Source of the DNA: Acidimicrobiaceae bacterium
GTDB lineage: Bacteria > Actinomycetota > Acidimicrobiia > Acidimicrobiales > RAAP-2
Reading direction: 5' to 3'
Length of the DNA: 64,000 bases
Assembly (NCBI GenBank): GCA_003155915.1
Contig: PMFA01000026.1
Location: 46,887-110,886 of the forward strand
Below the pieces are notes generated by a model. The model worked only from the letters and a program-made list of their open reading frames with translations. It was not told where the DNA came from and did not search any database. Made by a program: the position numbers and the translations under genes. This document shows positions 8,147 through 16,957 of this stretch, one piece after another (position 1 is the first letter of the stretch; every line of letters begins with the position of its first letter).

Positions 8147-9520
8147 GTGTCGGGCGCCCGAATCTCCTCAATTTCCATGGATTCACCGGCCTCGAGCGTG
8201 GATTTGGCCGTCGGCGACGAATTGGTGAGTGTGAACGGCCGCGAGCCGAGTGACATCATCGAATACCAACAACTGATCGACGGCGAGAGCGTCACCTTGG
8301 TCATCCGCCGCGAGGGCGATGACCTGGCTCGCAAGGTCACGATCACCAAGACCGAGGGGCAGCCGCTCGGTCTCAGCATCGACTCGGCGGTCTTTGACCG
8401 GATCCGCACCTGTGACAACCACTGTTCGTTCTGCTTTATCTACCAGCTCCCCAAGGGCATGCGCCGCTCGCTCTACGTGAAGGACGACGATTTTCGCCTC
8501 TCCTTCCTCTACGGCAACTACACGACGTTGACGCGCTTCACCGAATTCGACCTGGAGCGGGTTCTCGACGAGGGGCTCTCGCCGCTCTACGTTTCGATTC
8601 ATACGACGGATCCCGAACTGCGCGCCGAGATGCTGCGCAACCCGCGTGGCGCGACGAGCCTTCGCTGGTTGAAGGAGCTGCTTCGCGAGGGCATTGAGGT
8701 GCACGCCCAAGTCGTTGTCTGTCCGGGGGTGAATGACGCACAACACCTGGAGCGCACGTTGCACGACGTCATCTCGCTCTATCCGGAGTTGGCGTCGGTT
8801 GCGTTGGTGCCGGTCGGTGTCAGCGCCTTCTCCGACGAAGCCACCATGCGTTCGCACACGCTCGAAGAAGCTCGAGCGGTCGTCGAACTCGCCGAACATT
8901 TTCAGTCGCTCACGCTCGAGATCCTCGGGCGCGTCAACGTGTTCGCGAGCGACGAGTTCTACCTCGTCGCCGGCGCGACGCCACCGTCGGCCACGAAGTT
9001 CGAAAGCCTGGACCAGGCGGAGAACGGCATCGGACTCGTCGCGGCCTTCGTCCAGAGTTTCGTCGAGCAAACGCCCATGGACAAGCTCGGCACCGGTTTC
9101 TTCCAGTCCGTGGACGGGGCGCCCGCGCTGGGGTACCGCGCGCCACGCGGCGGCGACGGCAACGTGCAACAGGGTGACGACGTGCTCGTCGTGACCGGCG
9201 AGTACGCCGCGCCGATCCTTCGCCAGATGTTCGACGTGGAGGGATTTTCCGACGTGAGAATCCTCGCGGTCGAGAATCGATTCTTCGGCGGCAATATCAA
9301 GGTCGCCGGACTGCTGACCGGGCAGGACCTCATCGACGCCCTCGCCGGGGTCACGCCCGAGACCGTGATCCTGGTGCCCGACGTCTGCCTCTCCGAAGGG
9401 AGGTTCCTCGACGGGCTCGATCTCGAGGACCTCGGACGCTCGGTCACGGTCGTGCCGACGACGGGTCAGGACCTTCGTGCGGCGTTGACGTCGGTGCGGT
9501 CCCAGCGGGTGAGCGCGTGA
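8147..9520 (+). CDS. PDZ-linked radical SAM protein of the DUF512 family
   Basis: The 457-residue protein has an N-terminal PDZ-like domain (about residues 3-70: DLAVGDELVSVNGREP). A radical-SAM-type cysteine motif C-x3-C-x2-C follows (Cys89, Cys93, Cys96 in CDNHCSFCF), then a barrel and a C-terminal DUF512 region (ILAVENRFFGGNIKVAGLLTG). This architecture is widespread in bacteria and commonly sits beside der; its reaction is unknown to me. It overlaps der by 4 bp, which supports the familiar but unexplained link with the ribosome-assembly GTPase. GTG 8147 is favoured by the -10 spacing. Confidence 0.88.
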   Translation: MSGARISSISMDSPASSVDLAVGDELVSVNGREPSDIIEYQQLIDGESVTLVIRREGDDLARKVTITKTEGQPLGLSIDSAVFDRIRTCDNHCSFCFIYQLPKGMRRSLYVKDDDFRLSFLYGNYTTLTRFTEFDLERVLDEGLSPLYVSIHTTDPELRAEMLRNPRGATSLRWLKELLREGIEVHAQVVVCPGVNDAQHLERTLHDVISLYPELASVALVPVGVSAFSDEATMRSHTLEEARAVVELAEHFQSLTLEILGRVNVFASDEFYLVAGATPPSATKFESLDQAENGIGLVAAFVQSFVEQTPMDKLGTGFFQSVDGAPALGYRAPRGGDGNVQQGDDVLVVTGEYAAPILRQMFDVEGFSDVRILAVENRFFGGNIKVAGLLTGQDLIDALAGVTPETVILVPDVCLSEGRFLDGLDLEDLGRSVTVVPTTGQDLRAALTSVRSQRVSA

Positions 9521-10809
9521 AACCGCAAGTTGTGATCGTGGGCCGACCGAACGTCGGCAAGAGTTCGCTCGTGAACCGTCTCGCGGGCAAGCGCGTCACC
9601 GTGGTCGAAGAGCACCGCGGCGTGACGCGTGACCGCAAGGCGGTCGAAGTCGAATGGGGCGGACTTAGCTTCGACGTCGTCGACACCGGAGGGTGGCTGG
9701 AAGCCGGCGACTCGCTCGAGGCCAAGGTCTCCAAGCAGGCTGAAGCAGCGCTCGCGACCGCCGACCTGGTGCTGTTGGTGGTGGACGTGACGACGGGAAT
9801 GGTCGACGAGGACACGCACGCCGCTCGGTGGGCGCTGCGTAGCGGTCGTCCGGTGTTGCTCGTGGTCAACAAGGTCGATGACGCCCAGCACGAAGCCGCC
9901 AGCTGGGAGTTCCTGGGACTGGGCGCGGGCGATCCGCACACGGTGAGCGCCCAGCACGGGCGCGGCACCGGCGATTTACTCGACGTCATCGTGGCCCGAC
10001 TCGAAGAAAATCGGATCGTCGAAGAGATCGCCGAAGCCGACGACGACGGCGCCCTGCGCGTCGCCATCGTGGGACGACCGAACGTCGGTAAATCCACGTT
10101 GTTCAACCAACTCATTGGTGAGGAGCGTTCGGTCGTGCACGACCTGCCAGGTACGACGCGTGACGCCATCGACACGTTGGTCTCGACCGACGTGGGGCTG
10201 ATTCGATTCATCGACACCGCCGGGATGCGACGACGCGCGAAAACCGAAGCGGGACTCGAGACCTACGCCGTGCTGCGCAGCCTGGACGCGCTCGACCGCT
10301 CCGACATCGCCATCCTCGTCATCGACGCCACCGTCGGCGCTACCGGTCAGGATCAGCGTTTGGCCGAGCGAATCTCCGCGGCCGGTTGTCCCTCGTTGGT
10401 CGTACTGAACAAGTGGGAGCTCGTGGCGATCGACGAGCGCGACGCGGTACTCGCGACGGTGGGCGAGAAGTTGGCGTTCCTCGGCGACGCACCGGTGATG
10501 AAGACGACCGCCACTTCGGGTAAGGGCGTGCACCGGATCCTGCCGGCGCTCGCGATCGCGGCCGCGGACTACCAAAAGCGAGTGCCGACGGGCGCTCTCA
10601 ACCGCGCCATTCGCGACCTGCAGGTAAAGCAGCCGGCGCCCACGGGCAAGATCCGCTACGCCGTTCAGGGGGCGACGGAGCCACCGACCTTCACGCTGTT
10701 CATTGCCGGACGCCTGCCCCAGACGTACCTGCGTTACGTCGAACGATCGCTCCGCGAGCGATTCTCCCTCGGCTCGCAGCCACTTCGAGTACGCGTTCGG
10801 ATTGAATAG
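9517..10809 (+). CDS. der: Ribosome biogenesis GTPase Der (EngA)
   Basis: Essential GTPase for 50S subunit maturation. Two tandem G domains are evident: GRPNVGKSSLVNR near residue 7 and GRPNVGKSTLFNQ near residue 187. Each has DTGG or DTAG switch-II motifs and an NKxD motif (VNKVDD; the second domain reads LNKWE, as is usual for Der). A KH-like C-terminal domain ends FSLGSQPLRVRVRIE. Length is 430 residues. The start GTG 9517 overlaps the radical-SAM gene, and the stop overlaps the next start by 1 bp. Confidence 0.96.
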   Translation: MKPQVVIVGRPNVGKSSLVNRLAGKRVTVVEEHRGVTRDRKAVEVEWGGLSFDVVDTGGWLEAGDSLEAKVSKQAEAALATADLVLLVVDVTTGMVDEDTHAARWALRSGRPVLLVVNKVDDAQHEAASWEFLGLGAGDPHTVSAQHGRGTGDLLDVIVARLEENRIVEEIAEADDDGALRVAIVGRPNVGKSTLFNQLIGEERSVVHDLPGTTRDAIDTLVSTDVGLIRFIDTAGMRRRAKTEAGLETYAVLRSLDALDRSDIAILVIDATVGATGQDQRLAERISAAGCPSLVVLNKWELVAIDERDAVLATVGEKLAFLGDAPVMKTTATSGKGVHRILPALAIAAADYQKRVPTGALNRAIRDLQVKQPAPTGKIRYAVQGATEPPTFTLFIAGRLPQTYLRYVERSLRERFSLGSQPLRVRVRIE

Positions 10810-10991
10810 TGACGAAGTGGTGCGAGCAGTGCGACCGCCCCGTCGAGGGTGACACCTGCGAGATCTGTGGCGAGACGGTCGAAGCTCCGATTCGCCAGCC
10901 GATCCCGTGGCGCTGGCGTTTTTTCATCGTGGTGACGATCATCTACGTCATCTGGCGGATCTATCAGTTAATTTCGTGGCTGAGCCACTAG
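10809..10991 (+). CDS. Small zinc-ribbon membrane protein, unknown
   Basis: A 60-residue protein with two CxxC knuckles (CEQC and CEIC, residues 5-21), forming a likely zinc ribbon. A short basic linker and one hydrophobic helix follow (FFIVVTIIYVIWRIYQLISW, about residues 38-57). It therefore appears to be a single-pass membrane protein with a cytoplasmic zinc ribbon. The GTG start overlaps the der stop by 1 bp, so it is probably translationally coupled to der. No function is known to me. Confidence 0.75.
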   Translation: MTKWCEQCDRPVEGDTCEICGETVEAPIRQPIPWRWRFFIVVTIIYVIWRIYQLISWLSH

Positions 10992-10999
10992 GAGAAACC

Positions 11000-11515
11000 A
11001 TGCCCCTCTACGCCCTTGGAAACCGGACGCCGTCGATACACCCCGACGCATTCGTCCACCCCGACGCCGTCGTCATTGGCGACGTGCGCATTGGCGCGGA
11101 CTCTTCGGTGTGGCCGAGTGCGGTGCTGCGAGGGGACTACGGCACGATCATCGTCGGTGAGCGCACTTCGATTCAAGACGGCGCGATCATCCACGCGGTC
11201 GACGCGTACCCGACGGTCATCGGTGATGACTGTGTCGTGGGTCACCTCGCGCACTTAGAGGGCTGCGTGATCGAGGACCGCGCTCTCGTCGGCAGCGGCG
11301 CCATTGTGTTGCACCAGGCGACGGTCCACAGTGGCGCCACGGTCGGCGCCGGCGCGGTGGTGCGAAACCGCATTGACGTGCCGGCGAACGCTCTGGCCGT
11401 CGGCGTTCCGGCGGTGATCAAATTGGATTCGAGTGGCGAAGACAGCATCGTCGAAAACGCCGCGTCCTACGTCGCCAACGCTCGGTGGTACAAGAAGGAC
11501 CTGCGAGCGCTTTAG
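11000..11515 (+). CDS. Gamma-carbonic-anhydrase family hexapeptide-repeat protein
   Basis: Left-handed beta-helix protein of 171 residues with the hexapeptide periodicity IGDVRIGADSSVWPSAVLRGD typical of YrdA/PaaY/gamma-CA proteins. ATG 11000 follows a clear AGGAG site. Two of the three usual zinc-binding histidines are at expected places (His65 in AIIHA, His82 in VGHLAH). The third, normally five residues after the second, is Glu87 (LEGC instead of LHGC), with an extra His85 nearby. Either the metal site is rearranged or the protein is not a carbonic anhydrase. The 3' end overlaps the convergent trpD by 4 bp. Confidence 0.85.
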   Translation: MPLYALGNRTPSIHPDAFVHPDAVVIGDVRIGADSSVWPSAVLRGDYGTIIVGERTSIQDGAIIHAVDAYPTVIGDDCVVGHLAHLEGCVIEDRALVGSGAIVLHQATVHSGATVGAGAVVRNRIDVPANALAVGVPAVIKLDSSGEDSIVENAASYVANARWYKKDLRAL

Positions 11516-12531
11516 GAGTTCGAGAGTTCGACCAGGCGCTCGAGCGCGACGCCGGCGCGACCCTCGTTCACGCTGGACGCGGCCAGTTCGAATCCCTCGA
11601 TCAACGTCGTGGCCCGTCCGGCGACGATCAGGGCCAGTGCGGCGTTCGCGCACACGACGTCAAAGACCGGTCCCGGCTGGGCGGCCAAGAATCCCCGCGC
11701 CACCTCGACGTTGTGGGTGATGTCGCCGCCTCGGATGTCGGACGCCGAGTGGCGTAGACCCAAGACGGCTCCCGCGTCCAAGCGCTGGACGTCGACACCC
11801 TCCGGCGTAATGACGTGCAGGGTCGACGAGGCGCCGAGGGAGAGTTCGTCGAGTCCGTCGTCGGCGTTCACCATGATGGCGTGATCGATGCCCCGAGCGA
11901 CCAGCACCTGGGTCATCGCGTTGAGCAGATGAGCCTGTGAGACACCGATCAAGGTCCGACGTACGAGGGCCGGATTCGCCAACGGTCCCAGAACGTTGAA
12001 GATCGTTCGAAAGCCCAGCGCGCGTCGAATCGGCGTCAGGTAGCCCAGCCCGTGATGGAACGTCGGGGCGAACATGAAGCCGATGCCGGCGCCCGCGACG
12101 CAGGCCCGAACGATCTCCTCGGGGGCGTCGAGTCGCACGCCGAGGGCTTCGAGCAGGTCCGCGGAGCCGACCGACGACGAGGCGGCGCGGTTGCCGTGTT
12201 TCGCGACGGGAACGCCGCACCCGGCTACCGTCAAGGCGGCCATCGTCGAGATGTTGACGGTGTGGAGCTGGTCGCCGCCGGTGCCGACAATGTCCATGGC
12301 GTCCGGGCCGATTGCGAATGTCGACGCCGCCTCGATCATCGCGTCGATGAATCCCGTCATCTCGTCGGCCGTCTCCCCTTTCGCCGTGAGGGCCGTCAAG
12401 AAGCTCGCGATCAAGACACCTTCTACCTGACCCTCCAGGATCTCGACGAGGGCCGCTCGGGCTTGCGCGCGTTCGAGGTCGGTGCCGCGCACGAGTGGAT
12501 TCAAGACGTCATTCGAGAACGTTCCGGGCAT
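11512..12531 (-). CDS. trpD: Anthranilate phosphoribosyltransferase
   Basis: Joins anthranilate and PRPP in tryptophan synthesis. The PRPP-binding motif DIVGTGGDQLHTVNIST, the KHGNRAASSSVGSADLLEALG block and FNVLGPLANPA are all present. ATG 12531 (MPGTFSNDVLNPL) is chosen over the longer frame because the upstream 23 codons do not resemble the family; it gives 339 residues. The gene is transcribed divergently from trpC, with an 82-bp gap, so the trp genes are split into two units here. trpE and trpG are not in the window. Confidence 0.94.
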   Translation of the reverse strand: MPGTFSNDVLNPLVRGTDLERAQARAALVEILEGQVEGVLIASFLTALTAKGETADEMTGFIDAMIEAASTFAIGPDAMDIVGTGGDQLHTVNISTMAALTVAGCGVPVAKHGNRAASSSVGSADLLEALGVRLDAPEEIVRACVAGAGIGFMFAPTFHHGLGYLTPIRRALGFRTIFNVLGPLANPALVRRTLIGVSQAHLLNAMTQVLVARGIDHAIMVNADDGLDELSLGASSTLHVITPEGVDVQRLDAGAVLGLRHSASDIRGGDITHNVEVARGFLAAQPGPVFDVVCANAALALIVAGRATTLIEGFELAASSVNEGRAGVALERLVELSNS

Positions 12532-12601
12532 CAGTGGGCTCGCGCACGAGGGCGTGACATACGCACAAGTTACTCGTGAAGGAGAACGCTCCTGGCACAA
12601 C

Positions 12602-12607
12602 TACCAT
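12602..12607 (+). promoter_or_regulatory. Leaderless -10 box for trpC
   Basis: TACCAT, then 6 nt, then ATG 12614. It decides between GTG 12611 and ATG 12614 in favour of the ATG. No trp attenuator-like leader can fit in the 82-bp gap to trpD. Confidence 0.5.
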
Positions 12608-12613
12608 TTTGTG

Positions 12614-13408
12614 ATGGCGACGTACCTCGACGAGATCCTTCACCACCATCGAGCCCGCGTCGCGGCCGACGAACGCGATTGGCGAGAGCGGGTGGGCGAC
12701 GTCCACGAGCCGGTCCCCTCGATGCTCGCGGCCCTCGCCGATTCCGCCAATGGCAACGTCAAGGTGATCGCCGAGGTGAAGCGTCGCTCGCCGAGTAAAG
12801 GTTGGCTGCACGAGAGCCTCGACGTCGCACAGACCGCGCGCTTGTACGCCGACGGGGGAGCGACCGCCATCTCGGTCTTGACCGACGCCGAGCACTTCGC
12901 CGGTTCCCTCGAGGATCTCGACGCGGTGCGACGCGCCGTGAGCCTGCCGCTACTGCGCAAAGACTTCACGGTCAGCGCCAACGACGTCCTCGACGCCGCC
13001 GACGCGGGGGCGAGTGCCGTTCTCTTGATCGTGGCGGCACTCAGTGACGAAGAGCTCGAAGAGTTCATCGCCGTGACGCACGACGCGGGTCTGGACGCGC
13101 TCGTGGAAGTCCACGACGGCGACGAGGCGAAACGCGCCCTCGACTGCGGTGCGCGGATTGTCGGAGTCAATCAGCGCAACCTCCACACCTTCGAAGTCGA
13201 TCGCGACAATGCCGCGCGGGTCATGGCCTCGTTACCCACTTCCGTCGTGACGGTCTGTGAATCGGGGCTCGGCTCCGCCGACGACGTCGCGCGTGCCGCG
13301 GACGCCGGCTTCGACGCCGTCTTGGTAGGTGAGGCCTTCGTCACCGCGCCCGACATCGCCCAAACGGTTCGCGCATTCTCATCGGTGCCAACGGTGAAAC
13401 GTGACTGA
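12614..13408 (+). CDS. trpC: Indole-3-glycerol phosphate synthase
   Basis: Closes the indole ring in tryptophan synthesis (TIM barrel, 264 residues). Diagnostic segments are VIAEVKRRSPSKGWL (catalytic Lys near residue 54), ISVLTDAEHFAGSL, LPLLRKDF, VGVNQRNL and VCESGLGS. The start at ATG 12614 is supported by the TACCAT-N6 box and by MATYLDEILHHHRARV matching the family N-terminus. It overlaps trpF by 8 bp. Confidence 0.95.
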   Translation: MATYLDEILHHHRARVAADERDWRERVGDVHEPVPSMLAALADSANGNVKVIAEVKRRSPSKGWLHESLDVAQTARLYADGGATAISVLTDAEHFAGSLEDLDAVRRAVSLPLLRKDFTVSANDVLDAADAGASAVLLIVAALSDEELEEFIAVTHDAGLDALVEVHDGDEAKRALDCGARIVGVNQRNLHTFEVDRDNAARVMASLPTSVVTVCESGLGSADDVARAADAGFDAVLVGEAFVTAPDIAQTVRAFSSVPTVKRD

Positions 13409-14042
13409 TTTCGACACGCCGTTTCTGGTCAAGATCTGTGGCCTCACCACGCTGAGTGACGCCAACGCCGCCATCGACGCCGGCGCGAACGCCGTGGGCC
13501 TGATCCTCGCGAGCTCGCCGCGACAACTCACGCTCGACCGAGCGTTGGCCATCGCCGAAGCGACGAGAGGCAGAGTGCTGCGAACGCTGGTCTTTCGCGA
13601 CGACGACGACGAGTTCATTCTTCGCGCCCAGGACCTCATCGACGCCGACGCCGTACAGATTCACGGACCGCTCAGCGATGAATTGCGCGGACGGTTGCGC
13701 GAGCGAGAGGTTCGGGTGATCAAGGCCCTATCGATCGCGAGTGACGAGTTCTACGAATTCAACGACGCCACGGTGGACGCCGTGTTGGTCGACGGCGCGA
13801 CCCCCGGAAGTGGAGAGGGCCACTCGTGGGAGGCGTTGTCCGAACGATCCTTTGGCGTACCCGTGATCGGCGCCGGGGGACTTAGCGACGCGAATGTCGC
13901 GAGCGTCATTCGACAGACCCACGTCTGGGGCGTCGACAGCGCCAGCGGCGTCGAGTCGTCCCCCGGGGTGAAGGACCGTGAACTGATGAATCACTTCGTC
14001 GCCAGTGCCGTGGGAGCCTTTGAGGATCGTGTCGCGTCGTGA
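13401..14042 (+). CDS. trpF: Phosphoribosylanthranilate isomerase
   Basis: Amadori rearrangement step between TrpD and TrpC products. The active-site Cys lies in VKICGLTTLSDA (residue 13), the general acid Asp in VDGATPGSGEGHSWE, and the phosphate site in VIGAGGLSDANV. The C-terminal VWGVDSASGVESSPGVKD is the family signature. Length is 213 residues. GTG 13401 lies inside the end of trpC, and trpB starts within its stop codon. Confidence 0.95.
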   Translation: MTDFDTPFLVKICGLTTLSDANAAIDAGANAVGLILASSPRQLTLDRALAIAEATRGRVLRTLVFRDDDDEFILRAQDLIDADAVQIHGPLSDELRGRLREREVRVIKALSIASDEFYEFNDATVDAVLVDGATPGSGEGHSWEALSERSFGVPVIGAGGLSDANVASVIRQTHVWGVDSASGVESSPGVKDRELMNHFVASAVGAFEDRVAS

Positions 14043-15223
14043 GCGGTAACGGAACCCACATGGCCGAACCGGACGACCGCGGACGATTCGGTGACTTCGG
14101 AGGACGATTCGTCCCCGAGGCGCTCATGCCCGCCTGTCTCGAACTCGAAGCTGCCTTCGCCGAGGCGTGGAGCGACGCTGAGTTCGTCAGTGAGTATCAC
14201 ACCGTTTTGAAGGAGTTCGCCGGACGACCGACACCCGTCACGCCCCTGACTCGCCTCGGCGATCACCTGGGTCTGCGGATATTCGCCAAACGCGAGGATC
14301 TTGCGCACACCGGCTCGCACAAGATCAACAACGTCATCGGACAGACACTTCTGACCAAACGGATGGGCAAGCGCCGAGTCATCGCCGAGACCGGCGCGGG
14401 TCAGCACGGCGTCGCCACCGCGACCGCGGCCGCGCGACTCGGACTCGAGTGCACCGTCTTTATGGGCGAGGTTGACACGGAGCGTCAGATCTTGAACGTC
14501 TTTCGAATGGAGTTGCTCGGTTCTCGGGTGGTTCCCGTGACGTCGGGCAGCCGCACGCTAAAAGACGCCGTGAACGAAGCGATGCGCGAATGGGTCACGT
14601 GCGTGGCGGACACGCACTACTGCATCGGTTCGGTGATGGGACCGCATCCCTTCCCCTGGATGGTGCGTGAGTTCCAGAGCATCATCGGACAAGAAGCGGC
14701 GCGTCAGCTCGTGGACCTTGGGGTCGGCGCTCCGGACATCGTCATCGCGTGCGTCGGTGGCGGCTCGAATGCCGCCGGCGTCTTCGCGGGATTCGCCAAC
14801 ACTCCGGCACGATTGGTCGGCATCGAGGCGGCCGGGGGATCGGCCGTGGGTAGTGGTTCGCCGGGCGTGCTGCACGGCATGCGCTCGCTCTTGATGCAAG
14901 ACGAGTTCGGGCAGATCGAGGAGGCCCATTCAATTTCGGCCGGACTGGACTATCCCGGGATCGGACCCGAACACGCCTACCTCGCCGAGTCGGGACGGGC
15001 CGAGTACTACGCCATCGGCGACGAGGACGTCATCCCCGCCCTGCGACTGCTGAGCGAAATGGAGGGCATCATTCCGGCCCTCGAGACCGCCCACGCCGTC
15101 GCCTGGATGGCGAAAGAAGCGGGACACGCCATCCCCACGGGCTCGACGGTTCTGTTGAATCTCTCCGGTCGCGGCGACAAGGACGTGGCCCAAGTTCAAG
15201 CGATATTGCGCGGCGAGCCGTGA
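14039..15223 (+). CDS. trpB: Tryptophan synthase beta chain
   Basis: PLP enzyme condensing indole and serine. The Schiff-base lysine is in HTGSHKINNVIGQ, and the PLP phosphate loop is CVGGGSNAAGVF. RFGDFGGRFVPEALMP is the characteristic N-terminus. GTG 14039 gives a GTGA overlap with trpF; ATG 14060 (MAEPDDRGRFG) is an alternative that would cost seven codons. The frame encodes 394 residues. It is coupled to trpA by another GTGA overlap. Confidence 0.96.
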   Translation: MSGNGTHMAEPDDRGRFGDFGGRFVPEALMPACLELEAAFAEAWSDAEFVSEYHTVLKEFAGRPTPVTPLTRLGDHLGLRIFAKREDLAHTGSHKINNVIGQTLLTKRMGKRRVIAETGAGQHGVATATAAARLGLECTVFMGEVDTERQILNVFRMELLGSRVVPVTSGSRTLKDAVNEAMREWVTCVADTHYCIGSVMGPHPFPWMVREFQSIIGQEAARQLVDLGVGAPDIVIACVGGGSNAAGVFAGFANTPARLVGIEAAGGSAVGSGSPGVLHGMRSLLMQDEFGQIEEAHSISAGLDYPGIGPEHAYLAESGRAEYYAIGDEDVIPALRLLSEMEGIIPALETAHAVAWMAKEAGHAIPTGSTVLLNLSGRGDKDVAQVQAILRGEP

Positions 15224-15990
15224 AGAGTCTCGAGCGCGACCTTCGCGCTCTGCGCGACGCCGGAAGAAAGCTACTGGTGCCGTACTTCATGGGCGGTCTG
15301 AGCGAGAACTGGACCGAGTATGTCCAAGCGGCGGTTCTCGCCGGTGCCGACGCCGTCGAGATCGGCATCCCGTTCTCTGATCCGATGATGGACGGTCCGG
15401 TGATCCAAGAGGCCGCGCTGCGGGCCCTGGCTCGAGGCACCACGTTGGATTCAATCTGTGACGACCTCGTTCGTCTCGACACCACCGTGCCGCTGATCGC
15501 CATGACGTACTACAACATCGTGTTGCACTACGGGCTCGAGCGCTCCGCCGGAAAATTTTCTTCGAGTGGTATACGAGGAGCGATCATCCCCGACCTCGCC
15601 CTGGAAGAGACGGAGCCGTGGATCGCCGCCTGTGACAGTTCGGACGTGGCGACGGTGCTACTCGTCGCGCCCTCAACGCCCCTCGAACGCGTCGCGCGGC
15701 TCGCGGCGGTCACCCAAGGATTCGCCTACGCGTCGGCGCGCATGGCCGTTACCGGTAGGGCCGAGGGTGGCGGCGAGGGCGAACGCGTTGTACGCTCAAT
15801 CCGACGTACGAGTGACGCGCCGGCGCTCATCGGCATCGGCATCGCCACTGCCGATCAGGCCAAACAAGCCGCCGACGTGAGCGACGGCGTGATCGTGGGC
15901 TCGGCGCTGGTTCAGGTGATTCTCGACGGCGGCCTCGCGTCAGACGTTGAGGCATTTATCCGAGGATTTCGCGGCGCCATCGACGGATGA
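15220..15990 (+). CDS. trpA: Tryptophan synthase alpha chain
   Basis: Cleaves indole-3-glycerol phosphate and channels indole to TrpB. The catalytic Glu is in DAVEIGIPFSDPMMDGP. The TYYNIVLHYGLE block and VGSALVQ near the C-terminus fit TrpA. The N-terminal LVPYFMGGLSENW replaces the textbook TAGDP loop with MGGLS; my recollection is that some actinobacterial TrpA proteins share this form. Length is 256 residues. It ends the trpCFBA unit. Confidence 0.93.
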   Translation: MKSLERDLRALRDAGRKLLVPYFMGGLSENWTEYVQAAVLAGADAVEIGIPFSDPMMDGPVIQEAALRALARGTTLDSICDDLVRLDTTVPLIAMTYYNIVLHYGLERSAGKFSSSGIRGAIIPDLALEETEPWIAACDSSDVATVLLVAPSTPLERVARLAAVTQGFAYASARMAVTGRAEGGGEGERVVRSIRRTSDAPALIGIGIATADQAKQAADVSDGVIVGSALVQVILDGGLASDVEAFIRGFRGAIDG

Positions 15991-16202
15991 GTCACTAACT
16001 ATATTTTGCATTTAATTCTTGCGCACCGAGTACTCCGCCTACTCGCCAGTAATGCACCGGGAATTCTCGCGAGTGCCTTAGTCCTTGTGAACCTCTTCAC
16101 GAAGTTAACGGGATTCTATCCGTCACGCTCATCGTTAAGTGATGTTTAATCTCAGTAGCCGTCAACCCGACGGTGGAAGCAATCCTATTTGGGGGGAATT
16201 AC
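15991..16202. other. Intergenic region trpA-satP
   Basis: A 212-nt stretch, AT-rich at its start (ACTATATTTTGCATTTAATT), which no ORF explains. A short hairpin GTGAA-CCTC-TTCAC lies at 16087-16100. A strong GGGGGGAA ribosome site ends it just before ATG 16203. It probably holds the satP promoter and a long untranslated leader, unlike the leaderless genes elsewhere. Confidence 0.4.
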
Positions 16203-16778
16203 ATGGAACAGAGAGTTGCGGACCCCGGTCCGCTCGGACTCGCCGGTTTCGCTATGACCACGTTTTTGCTGAGCCTGTTCAACGTCGGACTCTTTAAGTT
16301 CGGTGGGACGAGCAGTGCTGCTATTAGTGGTGCCATCTCATTGGCATTCATCTACGGTGGCGCCGCGCAGTTCGCGGCCGGTATGTGGGAGTTCGTGCGA
16401 AAGAACACTTTTGGGGCACTCGCGTTTACGTCGTACGGTGCGTTTTGGATTGGTGTGTACTTCTTCATCAACTTCCAGGGCGGACTCGCGGTCAAGGGCG
16501 CCCTTGGACTGTACCTGCTGCCCTGGATCCTCTTCACGGCGTACATGACAATTGCCGCCATGAAGACCAACATGGCAGTCCTGCTGGTCTTCATCGCCCT
16601 GACGTTGGCCTTCTTGTTCCTCACCATTGGAGCATGGGGCGGCGGTCACACGGACATGACCAAGATTGGTGGATGGCTCGGCATAATCACCGCGCTCCTC
16701 GCGTGGTACGCGTCGGCCGCTGGCGTAATCAACGAAACTCACGGAAAGGTTGTGCTACCGGTCGGTCCTTTGGGCTAA
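16203..16778 (+). CDS. satP: Acetate/succinate transporter, GPR1/FUN34/YaaH (SatP) family
   Basis: Integral membrane acetate uptake protein. It has 191 residues and six predicted hydrophobic helices. The family signature near the N-terminus reads DPGPLGLAGFAMTTFLLSLFN (residues 7-27). ATG 16203 follows a purine-rich GGGGGGAA site at 5-12 nt; the longer upstream frame adds unrelated residues. Separated from acs only by a terminator hairpin and 100 nt, it forms an acetate import and activation pair. Confidence 0.9.
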   Translation: MEQRVADPGPLGLAGFAMTTFLLSLFNVGLFKFGGTSSAAISGAISLAFIYGGAAQFAAGMWEFVRKNTFGALAFTSYGAFWIGVYFFINFQGGLAVKGALGLYLLPWILFTAYMTIAAMKTNMAVLLVFIALTLAFLFLTIGAWGGGHTDMTKIGGWLGIITALLAWYASAAGVINETHGKVVLPVGPLG

Positions 16779-16816
16779 CCTCGGTGTCACTGGTGGCTTG
16801 CCACCGGACCCAACCG

Positions 16817-16854
16817 CCAACAGCGCCCCAGCCACCAGGCTCGGGCGCTGTTGG
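16817..16854 (+). terminator. Strong hairpin between satP and acs
   Basis: CCAACAGCGCCC (16817-16828) and GGGCGCTGTTGG (16843-16854) form a perfect 12-bp stem with a 14-nt loop, 39 nt after the satP stop. There is no U-tract after it. It probably ends or attenuates satP transcription ahead of acs. Confidence 0.65.
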
Positions 16855-16957
16855 CATACTGGGCCGATAGAGCACTACTCTCGGCTTCAGACTCACTAAC
16901 GACCGCACGTTTCATTCGCTCGACGCAACTACATCGACATCACAGCAAGGGAAGAAC

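Noticed and set aside
8098..8418. N-terminal extension of ispH to 8418
   Set aside because: The extra 107 codons overlap the divergent radical-SAM gene and have no IspH similarity; a promoter box lies just before GTG 8097.
12532..12613. trp attenuator in the trpD-trpC gap
   Set aside because: The gap is too short, has no Trp-codon leader peptide or paired hairpins, and trpC appears leaderless.
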